Shown: positions 1-8,538 of the stretch, piece after piece
Numbering within the stretch: the stretch's first letter is position 1
Layout of the letters: every line of letters begins with the position of its first letter
Source: Enterobacteriaceae bacterium LSJC7
GTDB lineage: Bacteria; Pseudomonadota; Gammaproteobacteria; Enterobacterales; Enterobacteriaceae
Direction of reading: 5' to 3'
DNA length: 64,000 nt
Assembly (NCBI GenBank): GCA_000302695.1
Contig: AMFN01000004.1
Location: forward strand, 434,001 to 498,000
Position numbers and translations under genes: made by a program
The notes under the pieces: model-generated
What the model was told of the DNA's origin: nothing
Databases searched by the model: none
Seen by the model: the letters and a program-made list of their open reading frames with translations, nothing else

Positions 1-1541
1 TCATGGTGCTGGGCGGTGGCCCGAACCGTATCGGCCAGGGCATTGAGTTTGACTACTGCTGCGTACACGCCTCTCTGGCGCTGCGCGAAGACGGTTATGA
101 AACCATTATGGTCAACTGCAACCCGGAAACCGTCTCCACCGATTACGACACCTCAGACCGCCTGTATTTCGAGCCGGTGACGCTGGAAGACGTGCTGGAA
201 ATCGTGCGTATTGAGAAGCCGAAGGGCGTTATCGTGCAGTACGGCGGCCAGACGCCGCTGAAACTGGCGCGTGCGCTGGAAGCGGCCGGTGTACCGGTTA
301 TTGGCACCAGCCCGGACGCTATTGATCGCGCCGAAGACCGTGAGCGCTTCCAGCAGGCGGTAGATCGCCTGAAGCTCAAGCAACCGGCTAACGCCACCGT
401 AACGGCCATCGAGCAGGCGGTAGAGAAAGCTAAAGAGATTGGTTACCCGCTGGTGGTACGCCCGTCTTACGTGCTGGGCGGCCGCGCAATGGAAATCGTC
501 TATGACGAAGTCGACCTCAAGCGCTACTTCCAGACCGCGGTGAGCGTGTCTAACGACGCGCCGGTACTGCTGGACCGCTTCCTCGACGACGCCGTAGAAG
601 TTGACGTGGACGCGGTGTGCGATGGCGAAACGGTGCTGATTGGCGGCATCATGGAGCACATCGAGCAGGCGGGCGTTCACTCCGGCGACTCGGCTTGTTC
701 ACTGCCAGCCTACACGCTGAGCCAGGCGATTCAGGACGAAATGCGCCAGCAGGTGCAGAAACTGGCGCTGGAGTTGCAGGTACGCGGTCTGATGAACGTG
801 CAGTTTGCGGTCAAAGACAACGAGGTGTACCTCATCGAGGTTAACCCGCGAGCCGCGCGTACCGTGCCGTTCGTCTCCAAAGCCACCGGCCTGCCGCTGG
901 CGAAAGTGGCAGCGCGCGTGATGACCGGTAAGACCCTTGCCGAGCAGGGCTGCACCAAAGAAATCATCCCGCCGTACTACTCCGTGAAGGAAGTGGTGCT
1001 GCCGTTCAACAAGTTCCCGGGCGTTGACCCGCTGCTGGGGCCAGAAATGCGCTCCACCGGTGAAGTGATGGGCGTGGGCCGCACCTTTGCCGAGGCGTTT
1101 GCTAAAGCACAGCTTGGCAGCAGCTCCACCATGAAGAAAAGCGGTCGTGCGCTGCTCTCCGTGCGTGAAGGCGATAAAGAGCGCGTGGTGGACCTCGCTG
1201 CTCGCCTTATCAAGCATGGCTATGAGCTGGATGCGACTCACGGCACCGCGATTGTGCTGGGTGAAGCGGGAATCAATCCGCGCCTGGTCAACAAAGTGCA
1301 CGAAGGCCGTCCGCACATTCAGGACCGCATCAAAAACGGTGAGTACAGCTACATCATCAACACCACGGCAGGCCGCCAGGCGATTGAAGATTCACGCGTT
1401 ATTCGCCGCAGCGCACTGCAATATAAAGTGCATTACGACACCACGCTGAACGGCGGCTTTGCCACCACCATGGCGCTGGCCGCAGACGCAACTGACAAGG
1501 TAACGTCTGTACAGGAAATGCACGCGCAGATTGCGAAATAA
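1..1541 (+). CDS. carB: Carbamoyl-phosphate synthase large subunit, C-terminal half (5' end outside window)
   Basis: This is the 3' part of carB. The visible 512+ residues correspond to about residue 562 onward of the usual 1073-residue protein. CarB joins bicarbonate, glutamine-derived ammonia and two ATP into carbamoyl phosphate for arginine and pyrimidine synthesis. The fragment holds the second ATP-grasp half, starting with [15 protein letters not shown], with EVNPRAART as its metal/ATP-binding stretch near visible residues 278-286. The last ~140 residues are the allosteric MGS-like domain that in E. coli binds ornithine, IMP and UMP. The frame is intact to the TAA, and a strong terminator follows. 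carA should lie just upstream of the window. Confidence 0.98.
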   Translation, partial: MVLGGGPNRIGQGIEFDYCCVHASLALREDGYETIMVNCNPETVSTDYDTSDRLYFEPVTLEDVLEIVRIEKPKGVIVQYGGQTPLKLARALEAAGVPVIGTSPDAIDRAEDRERFQQAVDRLKLKQPANATVTAIEQAVEKAKEIGYPLVVRPSYVLGGRAMEIVYDEVDLKRYFQTAVSVSNDAPVLLDRFLDDAVEVDVDAVCDGETVLIGGIMEHIEQAGVHSGDSACSLPAYTLSQAIQDEMRQQVQKLALELQVRGLMNVQFAVKDNEVYLIEVNPRAARTVPFVSKATGLPLAKVAARVMTGKTLAEQGCTKEIIPPYYSVKEVVLPFNKFPGVDPLLGPEMRSTGEVMGVGRTFAEAFAKAQLGSSSTMKKSGRALLSVREGDKERVVDLAARLIKHGYELDATHGTAIVLGEAGINPRLVNKVHEGRPHIQDRIKNGEYSYIINTTAGRQAIEDSRVIRRSALQYKVHYDTTLNGGFATTMALAADATDKVTSVQEMHAQIAK

Positions 1542-1567
1542 TCCTTACCAGTAGATCAGTAAAATTA

Positions 1568-1596
1568 ACGGCCCCCACAGTGGGGGCCGTTTTTTA
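1568..1596 (+). terminator. Rho-independent terminator of carAB
   Basis: A 10-bp perfect GC-rich stem (1568-1577 with 1581-1590) has a 3-base loop and is followed by a run of T. It lies 27 bases after the carB stop codon. Confidence 0.9.
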
Positions 1597-1705
1597 TTGC
1601 TCTCGGAGTGTTCCGGTTTTCGCTGTCTGCGCGTTTAAAGCCATGTTCTTTGTCTATAGTTTACTAACTAAGGTTATGAAATGACTACGATGAAGGGAGA
1701 GCACA

Positions 1706-1939
1706 ATGCGAACGACACTACTGGTTACTACTTCACTCACTGCACTCGCGCTGCTGTTTGTCAGCGGCTGTTCGTCTAACCAGACGGTAAGAACCAATGA
1801 TGGCAAAACTATTGTTACCGACGGCAAGCCGCAGGTCGATGACGATACCGGACTGGTTTCTTATAAAAATGCCGAAACCGGCCAGACAGAGCAGATTAAC
1901 CGTGACCGGGTTAAATCCATGAGCGAGCTGGATAATTAA
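1706..1939 (+). CDS. Small YgdI/YgdR-like lipoprotein (DUF903-type)
   Basis: A 77-residue protein with a signal peptide and lipobox. A hydrophobic stretch at residues 5-19 is followed by V-S-G-C with the lipidated Cys at position 22. Ser at +2 predicts outer-membrane rather than inner-membrane retention. The mature part is short and polar, with a TNDGKTIVTDGKP segment typical of the YgdI/YgdR family, whose function is unknown. An AGGGAGA ribosome site lies 5 bases before the ATG. The gene stands alone between the carB terminator and kefF, where E. coli K-12 has the cai and fix operons. Family membership is from motif memory; no function is claimed. Confidence 0.85.
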   Translation: MRTTLLVTTSLTALALLFVSGCSSNQTVRTNDGKTIVTDGKPQVDDDTGLVSYKNAETGQTEQINRDRVKSMSELDN

Positions 1940-1947
1940 CCTTTAGC

Positions 1948-1975
1948 ATGCAGTGGCGTTGCCGCTGCATTTCTT
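1948..1975 (+). terminator. Probable terminator after the small lipoprotein gene
   Basis: A 10-bp stem (1948-1957 with 1961-1970, one G-T pair) with a 3-base loop is followed by a short T-rich stretch TTCTT. It lies 8 bases after the stop codon. Confidence 0.55.
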
Positions 1976-2054
1976 CCCTGGGCGCTGTAAGCCACCGGAT
2001 TAACTGTCTACACTGTGATGCATAACAACAATGCGGTGAAAGACAGGCGAATCC

Positions 2055-2585
2055 ATGATTCTGATTATTTATGCACACCCCTATCCGCAGCATTCCCATG
2101 CTAACAAGCGGATGATTGAGTTGGCAGGGACGCTTCCCAACGTAGAAATCCGTTCTCTCTACCAGCTTTACCCCGACTTTAATATTGATATCGCCGCTGA
2201 GCAGGCGGCACTGAGCCGTGCCGATTTGGTGGTCTGGCAACATCCCATGCAGTGGTACAGCGTGCCGCCATTGCTGAAGCTGTGGATGGATAAAGTGCTG
2301 GCCCACGGCTGGGCCTATGGTAAAGGCGGCGGGGCATTGCATGGCAAAAGCGTGCTGTGGGCCGTGACCACTGGCGGCGGTGAGCAGCATTTTGATATTG
2401 GTGATAACCCCGGTTTTGCGATACTCGGTCAGCCGTTGCAGGCCACAGCACTTTACTGCGGCTTGCGCTGGCTGGAGCCATTTTCTATGCACTGTACCTT
2501 TATTTGCGATGACAACACGCTGAGTACGCAGGCGCAGGCCTACTACCAACGTCTGGCGTCGTGGCAGGAGGTGGTGCATGGATAG
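2055..2585 (+). CDS. kefF: KefF, ancillary quinone oxidoreductase of the KefC K+ efflux system
   Basis: A 176-residue flavodoxin-like protein of the NAD(P)H:quinone oxidoreductase family. In E. coli KefF binds the KefC regulatory domain, is needed for full KefC activity and reduces quinones with an FMN cofactor. Visible family features are the early nucleotide-fold stretch [11 protein letters not shown] (residues 4-14), the [13 protein letters not shown] segment near residue 63 and AVTTGGGE near residue 103, which contact the flavin in this family. Its 3' end overlaps kefC by 8 bases, so the two are expected to be translated together. Length matches the E. coli protein. Confidence 0.96.
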   Translation: MILIIYAHPYPQHSHANKRMIELAGTLPNVEIRSLYQLYPDFNIDIAAEQAALSRADLVVWQHPMQWYSVPPLLKLWMDKVLAHGWAYGKGGGALHGKSVLWAVTTGGGEQHFDIGDNPGFAILGQPLQATALYCGLRWLEPFSMHCTFICDDNTLSTQAQAYYQRLASWQEVVHG

Positions 2586-4440
2586 TCACAGCCTGATACA
2601 GGCGCTGATTTACCTCGGTTCGGCAGCGCTGATTGTACCTGTTGCGGTGCGCCTGGGCCTTGGCTCAGTGCTGGGCTATCTGATTGCCGGTTGTATCATC
2701 GGGCCGTGGGGCCTGCGTCTGGTGACAGATGCCGAAGCCATCCTGAGCTTTGCCGAGATTGGCGTAGTGCTGATGTTGTTTGTGATTGGCCTGGAGCTTG
2801 ATCCTAAACGCCTGTGGACGCTGCGCGCCTCGGTGTTTGGCGGCGGAGTGCTGCAAATGGCGGCTTGCGGACTGGCGCTGGGCGTGTTCTGTGCACTGCT
2901 TGGGCTGAGCGTACCGGTTGCGGTGCTGATTGGTCTGACGCTGGCGCTGTCGTCTACGGCTATCGCGATGCAGGCCATGAACGAACGTAACCTCACTCTT
3001 TCACCGATGGGGCGTAGCGCCTTTGCGGTGTTGCTATTTCAGGACATTGCGGCAATCCCGCTGGTGGCGATGATCCCTTTGCTGGCAAGTAGCAGTGCAG
3101 CCACCACGTCGGGGGCTTTTTTCTTCTCGGCGCTGAAGGTGGTGGGGGCACTTGCGCTGGTCGTGCTGCTGGGACGCTATGTCACTCGCCCGCTGCTGCG
3201 GTTTGTTGCACGCTCTGGCCTGCGCGAAGTATTCAGTGCCGTGGCGCTGTTTCTGGTGTTTGGCTTTGGGCTGCTGCTGGAAGAGGCCGGGTTGTCGATG
3301 GCAATGGGCGCGTTTCTTGCCGGGGTGCTGCTGGCAAGCTCCGAATACCGCCACGCGCTGGAAAGCGATATTGAACCGTTTAAGGGACTGTTGCTGGGGC
3401 TGTTTTTCATTGGTGTTGGAATGTCGGTTGATTTCGGCACGCTGGTGGACTCGCCGCTGCGGGTGCTGACTCTGCTGTTCGGTTTCCTTGTTATTAAAAC
3501 CGTCATGTTGTGGCTGATTGCTCGCCCGCTGCGGGTGCCGCGCCGCCAGTGGCGTACGTTTGCCGTGCTCCTGGGGCAGGGCAGTGAATTTGCGTTTGTG
3601 ATTTTCGGCGCGGCAAGCATGGCCCAGGTACTGGATGACGGTTGGGCGAAATCACTGACGCTCGCCGTCGCGCTGTCAATGGCAGCAACCCCGCTGTTGC
3701 TGGTGTTGCTCTCACGTCTGGAGAAAAACGATAGCACTCAGGAGCGTGAGGCCGATGAGATTGATGCCGAGCAGCCGCGGGTGATTGTGGCCGGGTTCGG
3801 CCGTTTTGGTCAGATTACGGGTCGTCTGCTGCTCTCCAGCGGGGTGAAAATGGTGGTTCTCGATCACGACCCTGACCACATTGAAACGCTGCGCAAATTT
3901 GGTATGAAGGTGTTTTACGGCGATGCCACGCGCCTTGATTTGCTGGAGTCAGCCGGAGCGGCAAAAGCAGAGGTGCTGATTAACGCCATTGATGACCCTG
4001 AAACTAGCATGCAGCTCACCGAGCTGGTAAAAAACCAGTTCCCTGATTTACGGATAATCGCCCGCGCGCGCGACATTGATCATTACATACGGCTGCGCCA
4101 GATGGGCATTGAACATCCTGAGCGCGAAACCTTTGAAGGCGCGCTGGTGGCCGGACGGCGGGCGCTGGAGCAGCTGGGGCTTGATAACTACGAGGCGCGT
4201 GAGCGTGCCGATCTGTTCCGGCGCTTTAACCAGCGGATGGTGGAGGAAATGGTCGAGGGGGAAGACAGCACCAAAGCGCGCGCCGCGGTGCTGCGCCGCA
4301 CCAGCGATATGCTTACAGAAATCATTAGCGAAGACCGCGCCAATCTGGCCCTGATTCAGCGCCATGGCTGGCAGGGTACTGAAGAGGGCCGACACAGCGG
4401 CAATCCGGCCGATGAGCCAGAGGCGAAGCCCGGGGTTTGA
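2578..4440 (+). CDS. kefC: KefC, glutathione-gated potassium/proton antiporter
   Basis: A 620-residue inner-membrane K+/H+ antiporter of the CPA2 family. It is held closed by glutathione and opened by glutathione adducts, acidifying the cytoplasm to protect against electrophiles. Roughly the first 380 residues are hydrophobic transmembrane segments. The regulatory loop [12 protein letters not shown] begins at His259 and includes Glu262, which in E. coli contacts the regulatory domain. A RCK (KTN) domain begins near residue 400, with the dinucleotide-fold motif GFGRFGQ at 406-412. A charged cytoplasmic tail follows. The gene overlaps kefF by 8 bases. In E. coli folA follows directly; here a 3.5-kb island intervenes. 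Confidence 0.97.
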   Translation: MDSHSLIQALIYLGSAALIVPVAVRLGLGSVLGYLIAGCIIGPWGLRLVTDAEAILSFAEIGVVLMLFVIGLELDPKRLWTLRASVFGGGVLQMAACGLALGVFCALLGLSVPVAVLIGLTLALSSTAIAMQAMNERNLTLSPMGRSAFAVLLFQDIAAIPLVAMIPLLASSSAATTSGAFFFSALKVVGALALVVLLGRYVTRPLLRFVARSGLREVFSAVALFLVFGFGLLLEEAGLSMAMGAFLAGVLLASSEYRHALESDIEPFKGLLLGLFFIGVGMSVDFGTLVDSPLRVLTLLFGFLVIKTVMLWLIARPLRVPRRQWRTFAVLLGQGSEFAFVIFGAASMAQVLDDGWAKSLTLAVALSMAATPLLLVLLSRLEKNDSTQEREADEIDAEQPRVIVAGFGRFGQITGRLLLSSGVKMVVLDHDPDHIETLRKFGMKVFYGDATRLDLLESAGAAKAEVLINAIDDPETSMQLTELVKNQFPDLRIIARARDIDHYIRLRQMGIEHPERETFEGALVAGRRALEQLGLDNYEARERADLFRRFNQRMVEEMVEGEDSTKARAAVLRRTSDMLTEIISEDRANLALIQRHGWQGTEEGRHSGNPADEPEAKPGV

Positions 4441-4455
4441 GGGCATTAGGTTAAA

Positions 4456-4488
4456 CCGCAGGGCGGGCAGCTCTAACGCGCCCTGCGG
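4456..4488. other. Perfect inverted repeat just downstream of kefC
   Basis: A 10-bp perfect stem CCGCAGGGCG/CGCCCTGCGG (4456-4465 with 4479-4488) encloses 13 bases. There is no T run on either side. It could be a kefC transcript-stabilising hairpin or a REP-like unit. It marks the boundary between conserved backbone and the AT-rich CRISPR leader. Confidence 0.5.
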
Positions 4489-4500
4489 GGCTGTAAAGCG

Positions 4501-4648
4501 GTGTCTTTTGGTACTTCGGACTTAAGCGCCAATGAGGTTTTTTTAAATCTTTTGAAATCAATTGGTTAAAATTTTACGTGCGTGATGTTTTGTTGGTGGA
4601 TTTATTGCCACTGGAATTAAATAGTTATTTCAATAAGATAGATTTAGA
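4501..4648 (+). promoter_or_regulatory. CRISPR leader with a consensus IHF site
   Basis: This 148-bp AT-rich stretch lies directly upstream of the first repeat and ends in GATTTAGA, as I recall E. coli I-E leaders ending in TTTAGA. It carries a perfect IHF consensus (WATCAANNNNTTR) at 4556-4568. A GTTGGTGGATT block at about 4591-4601 resembles the E. coli leader segment upstream of its IHF site. In type I-E systems the leader drives array transcription and directs Cas1-Cas2 integration at the first repeat with IHF. The array polarity (intact leader-side repeats, decayed distal repeat) agrees with a leader here. Confidence 0.75.
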
Positions 4649-5348
4649 GCGTTCCCCGCGCGAGCGGGGATAAACCGGCCTTAACAAATGACGCGCCAGA
4701 CCAGCCAGCGCGTTCCCCGCGCGAGCGGGGATAAACCGACGCTCGGCATCAAAATGGGTGACCCTTTTTTGCGTTCCCCGCGCGAGCGGGGATAAACCGT
4801 CATCATTGTTTTTATTCATTTTGTAGAATACGCGTTCCCCGCGCGAGCGGGGATAAACCGCGCTCTCCGCACCAGGTCTTATCAAATACGGCGCGTTCCC
4901 CGCGCGAGCGGGGATAAACCGAAACCCATCAGCGTGCCAGATTGCGCAAGCGGGCGTTCCCCGCGCGAGCGGGGATAAACCGCGCTGCAGATCCGTATTG
5001 CTCGACGCGATGTCGCGTTCCCCGCGCGAGCGGGGATAAACCGAGCGCGACGCCATTTTTCTGGGCCTTGATGAGGTGTTCCCCGCGCGAGCGGGGATAA
5101 ACCGGCCTCGTATCTGCTCCATGCCGACAATGGGTAGTGTTCCCCGCGCGAGCGGGGATAAACCGGCCTATCAGAATATGTGGCCGATGGAATTGCGGTG
5201 TTCCCCGCGCGAGCGGGGATAAACCGACATTTACGCCAGTAATATTCTCAGATTTCAAGTGTTCCCCGCGCGAGCGGGGATAAACCGTTCTTTAAATCAA
5301 ACGTTATCGCGCTTATGAAGTGTTCCCCGCGCAGGCGGGGGATAAACC
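4649..5348 (+). CRISPR. Type I-E-like CRISPR array, 12 repeats and 11 spacers, no cas genes in the window
   Basis: Repeats of 29 bp alternate with 32-bp spacers at an exact 61-bp period. Repeat starts are 4649, 4710, 4771, 4832, 4893, 4954, 5015, 5076, 5137, 5198, 5259 and 5320. The core GTTCCCCGCGCGAGCGGGG and the end ATAAACCG are the enterobacterial type I-E (E. coli-like) repeat. Repeats 1-7 begin GCG and repeats 8-12 begin GTG; otherwise repeats 1-11 are identical. Repeat 12 is degenerate (GCAGGCGGGGG core, end CCAA), the usual sign of the trailer end, so transcription and acquisition run left to right. All 11 spacers differ. No cas gene occurs anywhere in the 64 kb, so Cas proteins would have to be encoded elsewhere. 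Confidence 0.98.
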
Positions 5349-5796
5349 AAATGCAGCGGCCTCGCCAACGGATTCGTGGTCTCTCCGCCTCAGAAAGTGT
5401 CGAAACGCCATAACGTTCCGGCTGTATTGTCACCGCCGGGAAAAGGTTGCGTTAACCTGATAATTATTTAAAACGAATAATGCCATTTCTTACGATTTTA
5501 CTCCCTTATTCTTGAGCCTTGCCAACAACCTGTTTGTACGCCACTGCTCGCAGCTTTAAATAATAGATGATGCCGCCGCCATAAATATTGAAATTGTTCG
5601 TAATTTTCAGGCTTGTTATTTTCTTTTTGCACATAACGCAATGGCTTTATGTGAGAGAACGTCTCTCCTGGTATATTTACTCAGCTTCCATAATGAAAAG
5701 TGGGGTAATTTCACCCGCTGAACGAGTGACTAAAGGAGAGCGGGCAATTAACCCTACTAACGATTATGCCAGCAACATATTCACCGGGAGGTGGAA
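5349..5796. other. AT-rich stretch between the array and the protease gene; no supported gene
   Basis: About 450 bases without a convincing reading frame. The only open frame (5588-5800, plus) would need a TTG start and resembles no known protein. The DNA is much richer in A and T than the flanking backbone, with A/T runs at about 5460-5510 and 5575-5660. It probably contains the promoter and 5' leader of the protease cassette, but I cannot point to a clear -35/-10 pair. A strong ribosome site, GGGAGG at 5786-5791, ends it. Confidence 0.5.
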
Positions 5797-6396
5797 ATGA
5801 TAAACAATAAAGCAATAATAGATGTGAATGCTGAATTACCGCAATGTCTTGTCGGGCATCTTTCAGAACACGGAAAACTTGATATCGCTTTTAAATCGCA
5901 AACGAGAGCACCGGATTCAGCACGTATTACTTTTCTCATTCAGCAGCAGTTACAAAGCAACTGGTGCTGGGCGGCGGTCTCCACCTCGGTCGGGAATTAT
6001 TATTACGGTTCAGGTACGTTCACTCAGTGTGACGTTGCCAGTGCAGAATTAAGCCGTGACTGCTGCGCACAACCGGTGCCGTGCAATATTTATGGCTATC
6101 TTGACACCGCGCTGATGCAAACGCGCAGCTTTGATCGAATGGTGCCAACAAAAATTCAGTTTCAAGAAATTAAAAAAGAAATTCACGCCGGGCGTCCCAT
6201 TGGATTACGTTGTGCCTGGTTTGGTGGCGGTGCGCACTTCCTGGTGATTAACGGCTATTACGGTGACTATGTGTGGACGGCAGATTCCATTCATGGCTTT
6301 AGCCTTTATGCACTCAATGCTTTTCCGGCGAATTATCAAAGCGGAGGAAGCTGGACCCACACCTATTTCACAAAGAAAAATCAGGAGAGTGCATAA
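5797..6396 (+). CDS. Papain-like cysteine protease (C39-like/C70-type fold), function unknown
   Basis: A 199-residue protein with the signature of papain-fold proteases. The oxyanion Gln is Gln51 and the nucleophile is Cys57 in QSNWCWAA. The general-base His is His147 in GGGAHFLVINGY, and the third residue is probably Asp163 in WTADSIHG. This block pattern matches the AvrRpt2 (C70) and C39-like group. Residues 1-45 are a non-catalytic N-terminal part with no clear signal peptide. Extra cysteines (78, 89, 90, 96) cluster after the active-site Cys and might form disulfides or bind metal. The start was set at ATG 5797 because GGGAGG lies 5 bases before it, rather than at in-frame GTG 5791. The stop overlaps the next gene by one base. 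Substrate and location are unknown; candidate roles are effector/toxin, peptide-processing enzyme or defence component. Confidence 0.85.
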   Translation: MINNKAIIDVNAELPQCLVGHLSEHGKLDIAFKSQTRAPDSARITFLIQQQLQSNWCWAAVSTSVGNYYYGSGTFTQCDVASAELSRDCCAQPVPCNIYGYLDTALMQTRSFDRMVPTKIQFQEIKKEIHAGRPIGLRCAWFGGGAHFLVINGYYGDYVWTADSIHGFSLYALNAFPANYQSGGSWTHTYFTKKNQESA

Positions 6397-6995
6397 TGAA
6401 AATAACGTTTCCCGGCACCCCGGCCCACGATGAAAAAACCATTATTCCGGCTATACAGGCTGCATTGCAGGCGCAGGTACTGAATATCACGGCGTCTGTG
6501 AGTAAGACAGGTGTCGCTTCACTGAGTTTGTCGGACGCTTATCCTGGTTATGCCCTGCAGTTAGACGACCTGGCGGCGGGCTGCGACCTCAGCTATGCGG
6601 TAAAAGGTGAGTGGCATCAGCTGGTATTTATCAACAATGAGGCGGTTGCAGATGCCCAGTTAACGTGGTGTGGCGATAAAATGCAATTGAGTGCGCTGCG
6701 TTGCGGGCCGATGGCGACTTCAATCGTTGATGCGCTCGTTATGGCGGAAAAAGCGTCTGTATTGCACGGCAAAAGCGTTGAACTGCGTCTGTTGTCTGCT
6801 CCTGCGCTGCATTTTGTCGCCGTCTGGCTGCATGGTGCGGATGAGGAGAGATTGATTCCTGTCGCCCCCACACCAGATGCGCTCATGCCGATGCAGCTTG
6901 TTGCTAAAGACAAACTGTTCAGAGCGCTGGTCCCGGCGGCCCAGTCTCTTAAACAGAAGTTTGACGCCGATACAACAGGCGCGCGTGGTAACTAA
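6396..6995 (+). CDS. Unknown protein translationally coupled to the papain-like protease
   Basis: A 199-residue, mildly acidic protein with no signal peptide and no membrane segment. Its start ATG overlaps the protease stop (TAATG), and AGGAG lies about 8 bases upstream, so the two proteins should be made together. Residues 128-160 are the most patterned part: ELRLLSAPALHF, then WLHG, then LIPVAPTP, a beta-rich block ending in a Pro-rich turn. I recall similar ALWLHG...PLAPAP patterns in proteins beside other C39-like proteases, but this is memory, not a search. There are only three Cys (63, 92, 103) and no catalytic motif I recognise. Plausible roles are inhibitor or immunity protein, chaperone, or substrate of the protease. 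Confidence 0.8.
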   Translation: MKITFPGTPAHDEKTIIPAIQAALQAQVLNITASVSKTGVASLSLSDAYPGYALQLDDLAAGCDLSYAVKGEWHQLVFINNEAVADAQLTWCGDKMQLSALRCGPMATSIVDALVMAEKASVLHGKSVELRLLSAPALHFVAVWLHGADEERLIPVAPTPDALMPMQLVAKDKLFRALVPAAQSLKQKFDADTTGARGN

Positions 6996-7048
6996 TCTCC
7001 CTGTGCGATGCCAGCGGTATGCCAGTGAGTTAATGTGCTTTTTTACAG

Positions 7049-7072
7049 ACCCGGTCCGCATGCCGGGTTTCT
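7049..7072 (+). terminator. Possible terminator of the protease cassette
   Basis: A 6-bp stem ACCCGG/CCGGGT (7049-7054 with 7063-7068) is followed by TTTCTC, about 55 bases after the stop of the second gene. The stem is short, so confidence is moderate. Confidence 0.5.
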
Positions 7073-7123
7073 CATGCCATTGCACTGCCAGCGAAAAGCC
7101 GTGCCTGTTGTATGTAAGGCGAC

Positions 7124-7738
7124 TTAACTCAGTGCCACCTTCACGCCCAGCGCAATCAGCACGCCGCCCAGAAGCTTATCGACAATCTTTTGCGCCTTAG
7201 CAAGTCCCTTGCGCACCGGTTCGCTTTGGATAAGCACGACCAGCAGCGGCCACCACAGCACGGAAAGCCCGACGATAATTGCGGCGTACCAGAGCTTTTC
7301 ACCCAAGCCTGAGTCCACGCTCAGGACCTGGGTAAACATCGCGAGGAAGAACAGTGTCGCCTTGGGATTGAGCAGGTTGCACAGATAACCCTGCATAAAG
7401 GCTTTTTTCAGCGAGGTGTGCTGCTGTGCATACTGGCTGACATCCATTTTGCTATCGCCGCGAGAGAACAGCGCGTGCAGTCCAACCCACACCAGATAAG
7501 CCGCCCCGGCGTACTTTAGTAACCCAAACAGCCACGGCGTGGTGGTGATAACTACGGCAAGCCCTGCCACGCAATAGCTCATGTGCGTCATCACGCCACA
7601 AACCACGCCAGCACTGGTCATCAGCGCAGCTGTACGCGGGTAGCGAGCCGCATTTTTAATCACCAGGAAGAAGTCTGGGCCTGGTGAGATCATGCCAAGC
7701 GTGGCGATAGTAGCGATAAAAAACGTAGTTTCCAGCAT
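7124..7738 (-). CDS. LysE/RhtB-family amino-acid exporter
   Basis: A 204-residue inner-membrane protein with about six hydrophobic segments. The family signature is near the N-terminus ([16 protein letters not shown], residues 15-30), and [15 protein letters not shown] is near residue 122, typical of the LysE/RhtB superfamily, which exports amino acids or derivatives. The substrate cannot be read from sequence; RhtB/RhtC-like homoserine, threonine or leucine export is possible. It is on the minus strand, convergent with the protease cassette and divergent from folA. It has no counterpart at this site in E. coli K-12, so it belongs to the kefC-folA island, though its base composition is closer to the backbone. 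Confidence 0.88.
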   Translation of the reverse strand: MLETTFFIATIATLGMISPGPDFFLVIKNAARYPRTAALMTSAGVVCGVMTHMSYCVAGLAVVITTTPWLFGLLKYAGAAYLVWVGLHALFSRGDSKMDVSQYAQQHTSLKKAFMQGYLCNLLNPKATLFFLAMFTQVLSVDSGLGEKLWYAAIIVGLSVLWWPLLVVLIQSEPVRKGLAKAQKIVDKLLGGVLIALGVKVALS

Positions 7739-7931
7739 GGCGAAACGCTCAGTACAGAAATAATCGCGTCACTATACTCGCTTGCCGACAGCGCGAGTAG
7801 CGCGGATGACGACTTTTATTTACGCTCCGTTGCAATTACTTTACGCGTAACAATCAGCGGTCCCGTTATACTGTCTGCCATGCTATCCAGATACTGCCGG
7901 AGGACGGTAGTAAAAATTGGGCGGCAGACAG

Positions 7932-7960
7932 TCGACGCCAGATTATGCTTTCCGTATAGT
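7932..7960 (+). promoter_or_regulatory. Probable folA promoter
   Basis: A -35 TCGACG (7932-7937) and a -10 TATAGT (7955-7960) are separated by 17 bp, 33 bases before the folA ATG. The CCGTATAGTGGCGACAATTT block resembles the E. coli folA promoter region as I recall it. Confidence 0.6.
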
Positions 7961-7993
7961 GGCGACAATTTTCATCCCCCTGAGATTCTTCAC

Positions 7994-8476
7994 ATGATCA
8001 GTCTGATTGCCGCACTTGCGGCAGATCGCGTTATTGGTATGGAAAACGCCATGCCGTGGAATTTACCGGCAGATCTCGCCTGGTTTAAACGTAACACGCT
8101 TAACAAACCGGTCATTATGGGACGCCTGACCTGGGAATCTATTGGCCGCCCGCTCCCGGACAGGAAGAATATTGTCATCAGCCGTCATCCAGGCACGGAT
8201 GAGCACGTCACCTGGGTCAGCTCGGTTGAAGACGCCATCGCCGCCTGCGGCGAGGTAGATGAGATTATGGTGATTGGCGGTGGCCGCGTTTATGAGCAAT
8301 TCCTGCCGCTGGCCCAGCGCCTGTATCTGACGCACATTGATGCCGAGGTGGAAGGCGATACGCACTTCCCGGAATATGAGCCGGATGAATGGCAGCCGGT
8401 GTTCAGTGAGTTTCGTGATGCAGATGACAACAACTCACACGGCTGTTTTTTTGAAATTCTGGAACGACGCCAGTAA
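7994..8476 (+). CDS. folA: Dihydrofolate reductase
   Basis: A 160-residue enzyme that reduces dihydrofolate to tetrahydrofolate with NADPH; it is the target of trimethoprim. The start [15 protein letters not shown] aligns with E. coli FolA. The catalytic Asp27 is present in NLPADLAWF, and the Met20 loop (ENAMPWNLP) and the NADPH-binding VIGGGRVYE stretch are intact. The open frame continues 38 codons upstream, but ATG 7994 is chosen because it matches the family start and follows the promoter. The protein is one residue longer than E. coli K-12 FolA. A shared terminator separates it from convergent apaH. Confidence 0.98.
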   Translation: MISLIAALAADRVIGMENAMPWNLPADLAWFKRNTLNKPVIMGRLTWESIGRPLPDRKNIVISRHPGTDEHVTWVSSVEDAIAACGEVDEIMVIGGGRVYEQFLPLAQRLYLTHIDAEVEGDTHFPEYEPDEWQPVFSEFRDADDNNSHGCFFEILERRQ

Positions 8477-8485
8477 CCGGGCAAT

Positions 8486-8513
8486 AAAAAAGGAGGCTTC
8501 CGCCTCCTTTTTT
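8486..8513. terminator. Bidirectional terminator between folA and apaH
   Basis: A 7-bp stem AGGAGGC/GCCTCCT (8491-8497 with 8502-8508) with a TTCC loop is flanked by A runs on the left and T runs on the right. It can end transcription from folA and from the opposing lptD-apaH operon. Confidence 0.88.
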
Positions 8514-8538
8514 ACGTCAGTAGTTACGGATAACCGCG

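Noticed and set aside
4625-5433. Overlapping minus-strand open frames of 61-165 codons across the CRISPR array
   Set aside because: They are translations of the repeat itself, giving recurring GLSPLARGT, RFIPARAGN and VYPRSRGER strings, a well-known artefact in enterobacterial annotation.
5588-5800. 70-codon plus-strand frame before the protease gene
   Set aside because: It needs a TTG start without a ribosome site, has no family match and overlaps the protease start; it looks like chance in AT-rich DNA.
7880-7993. 38-codon N-terminal extension of folA
   Set aside because: It includes the probable promoter, and the family start MISLIAALA is at 7994.
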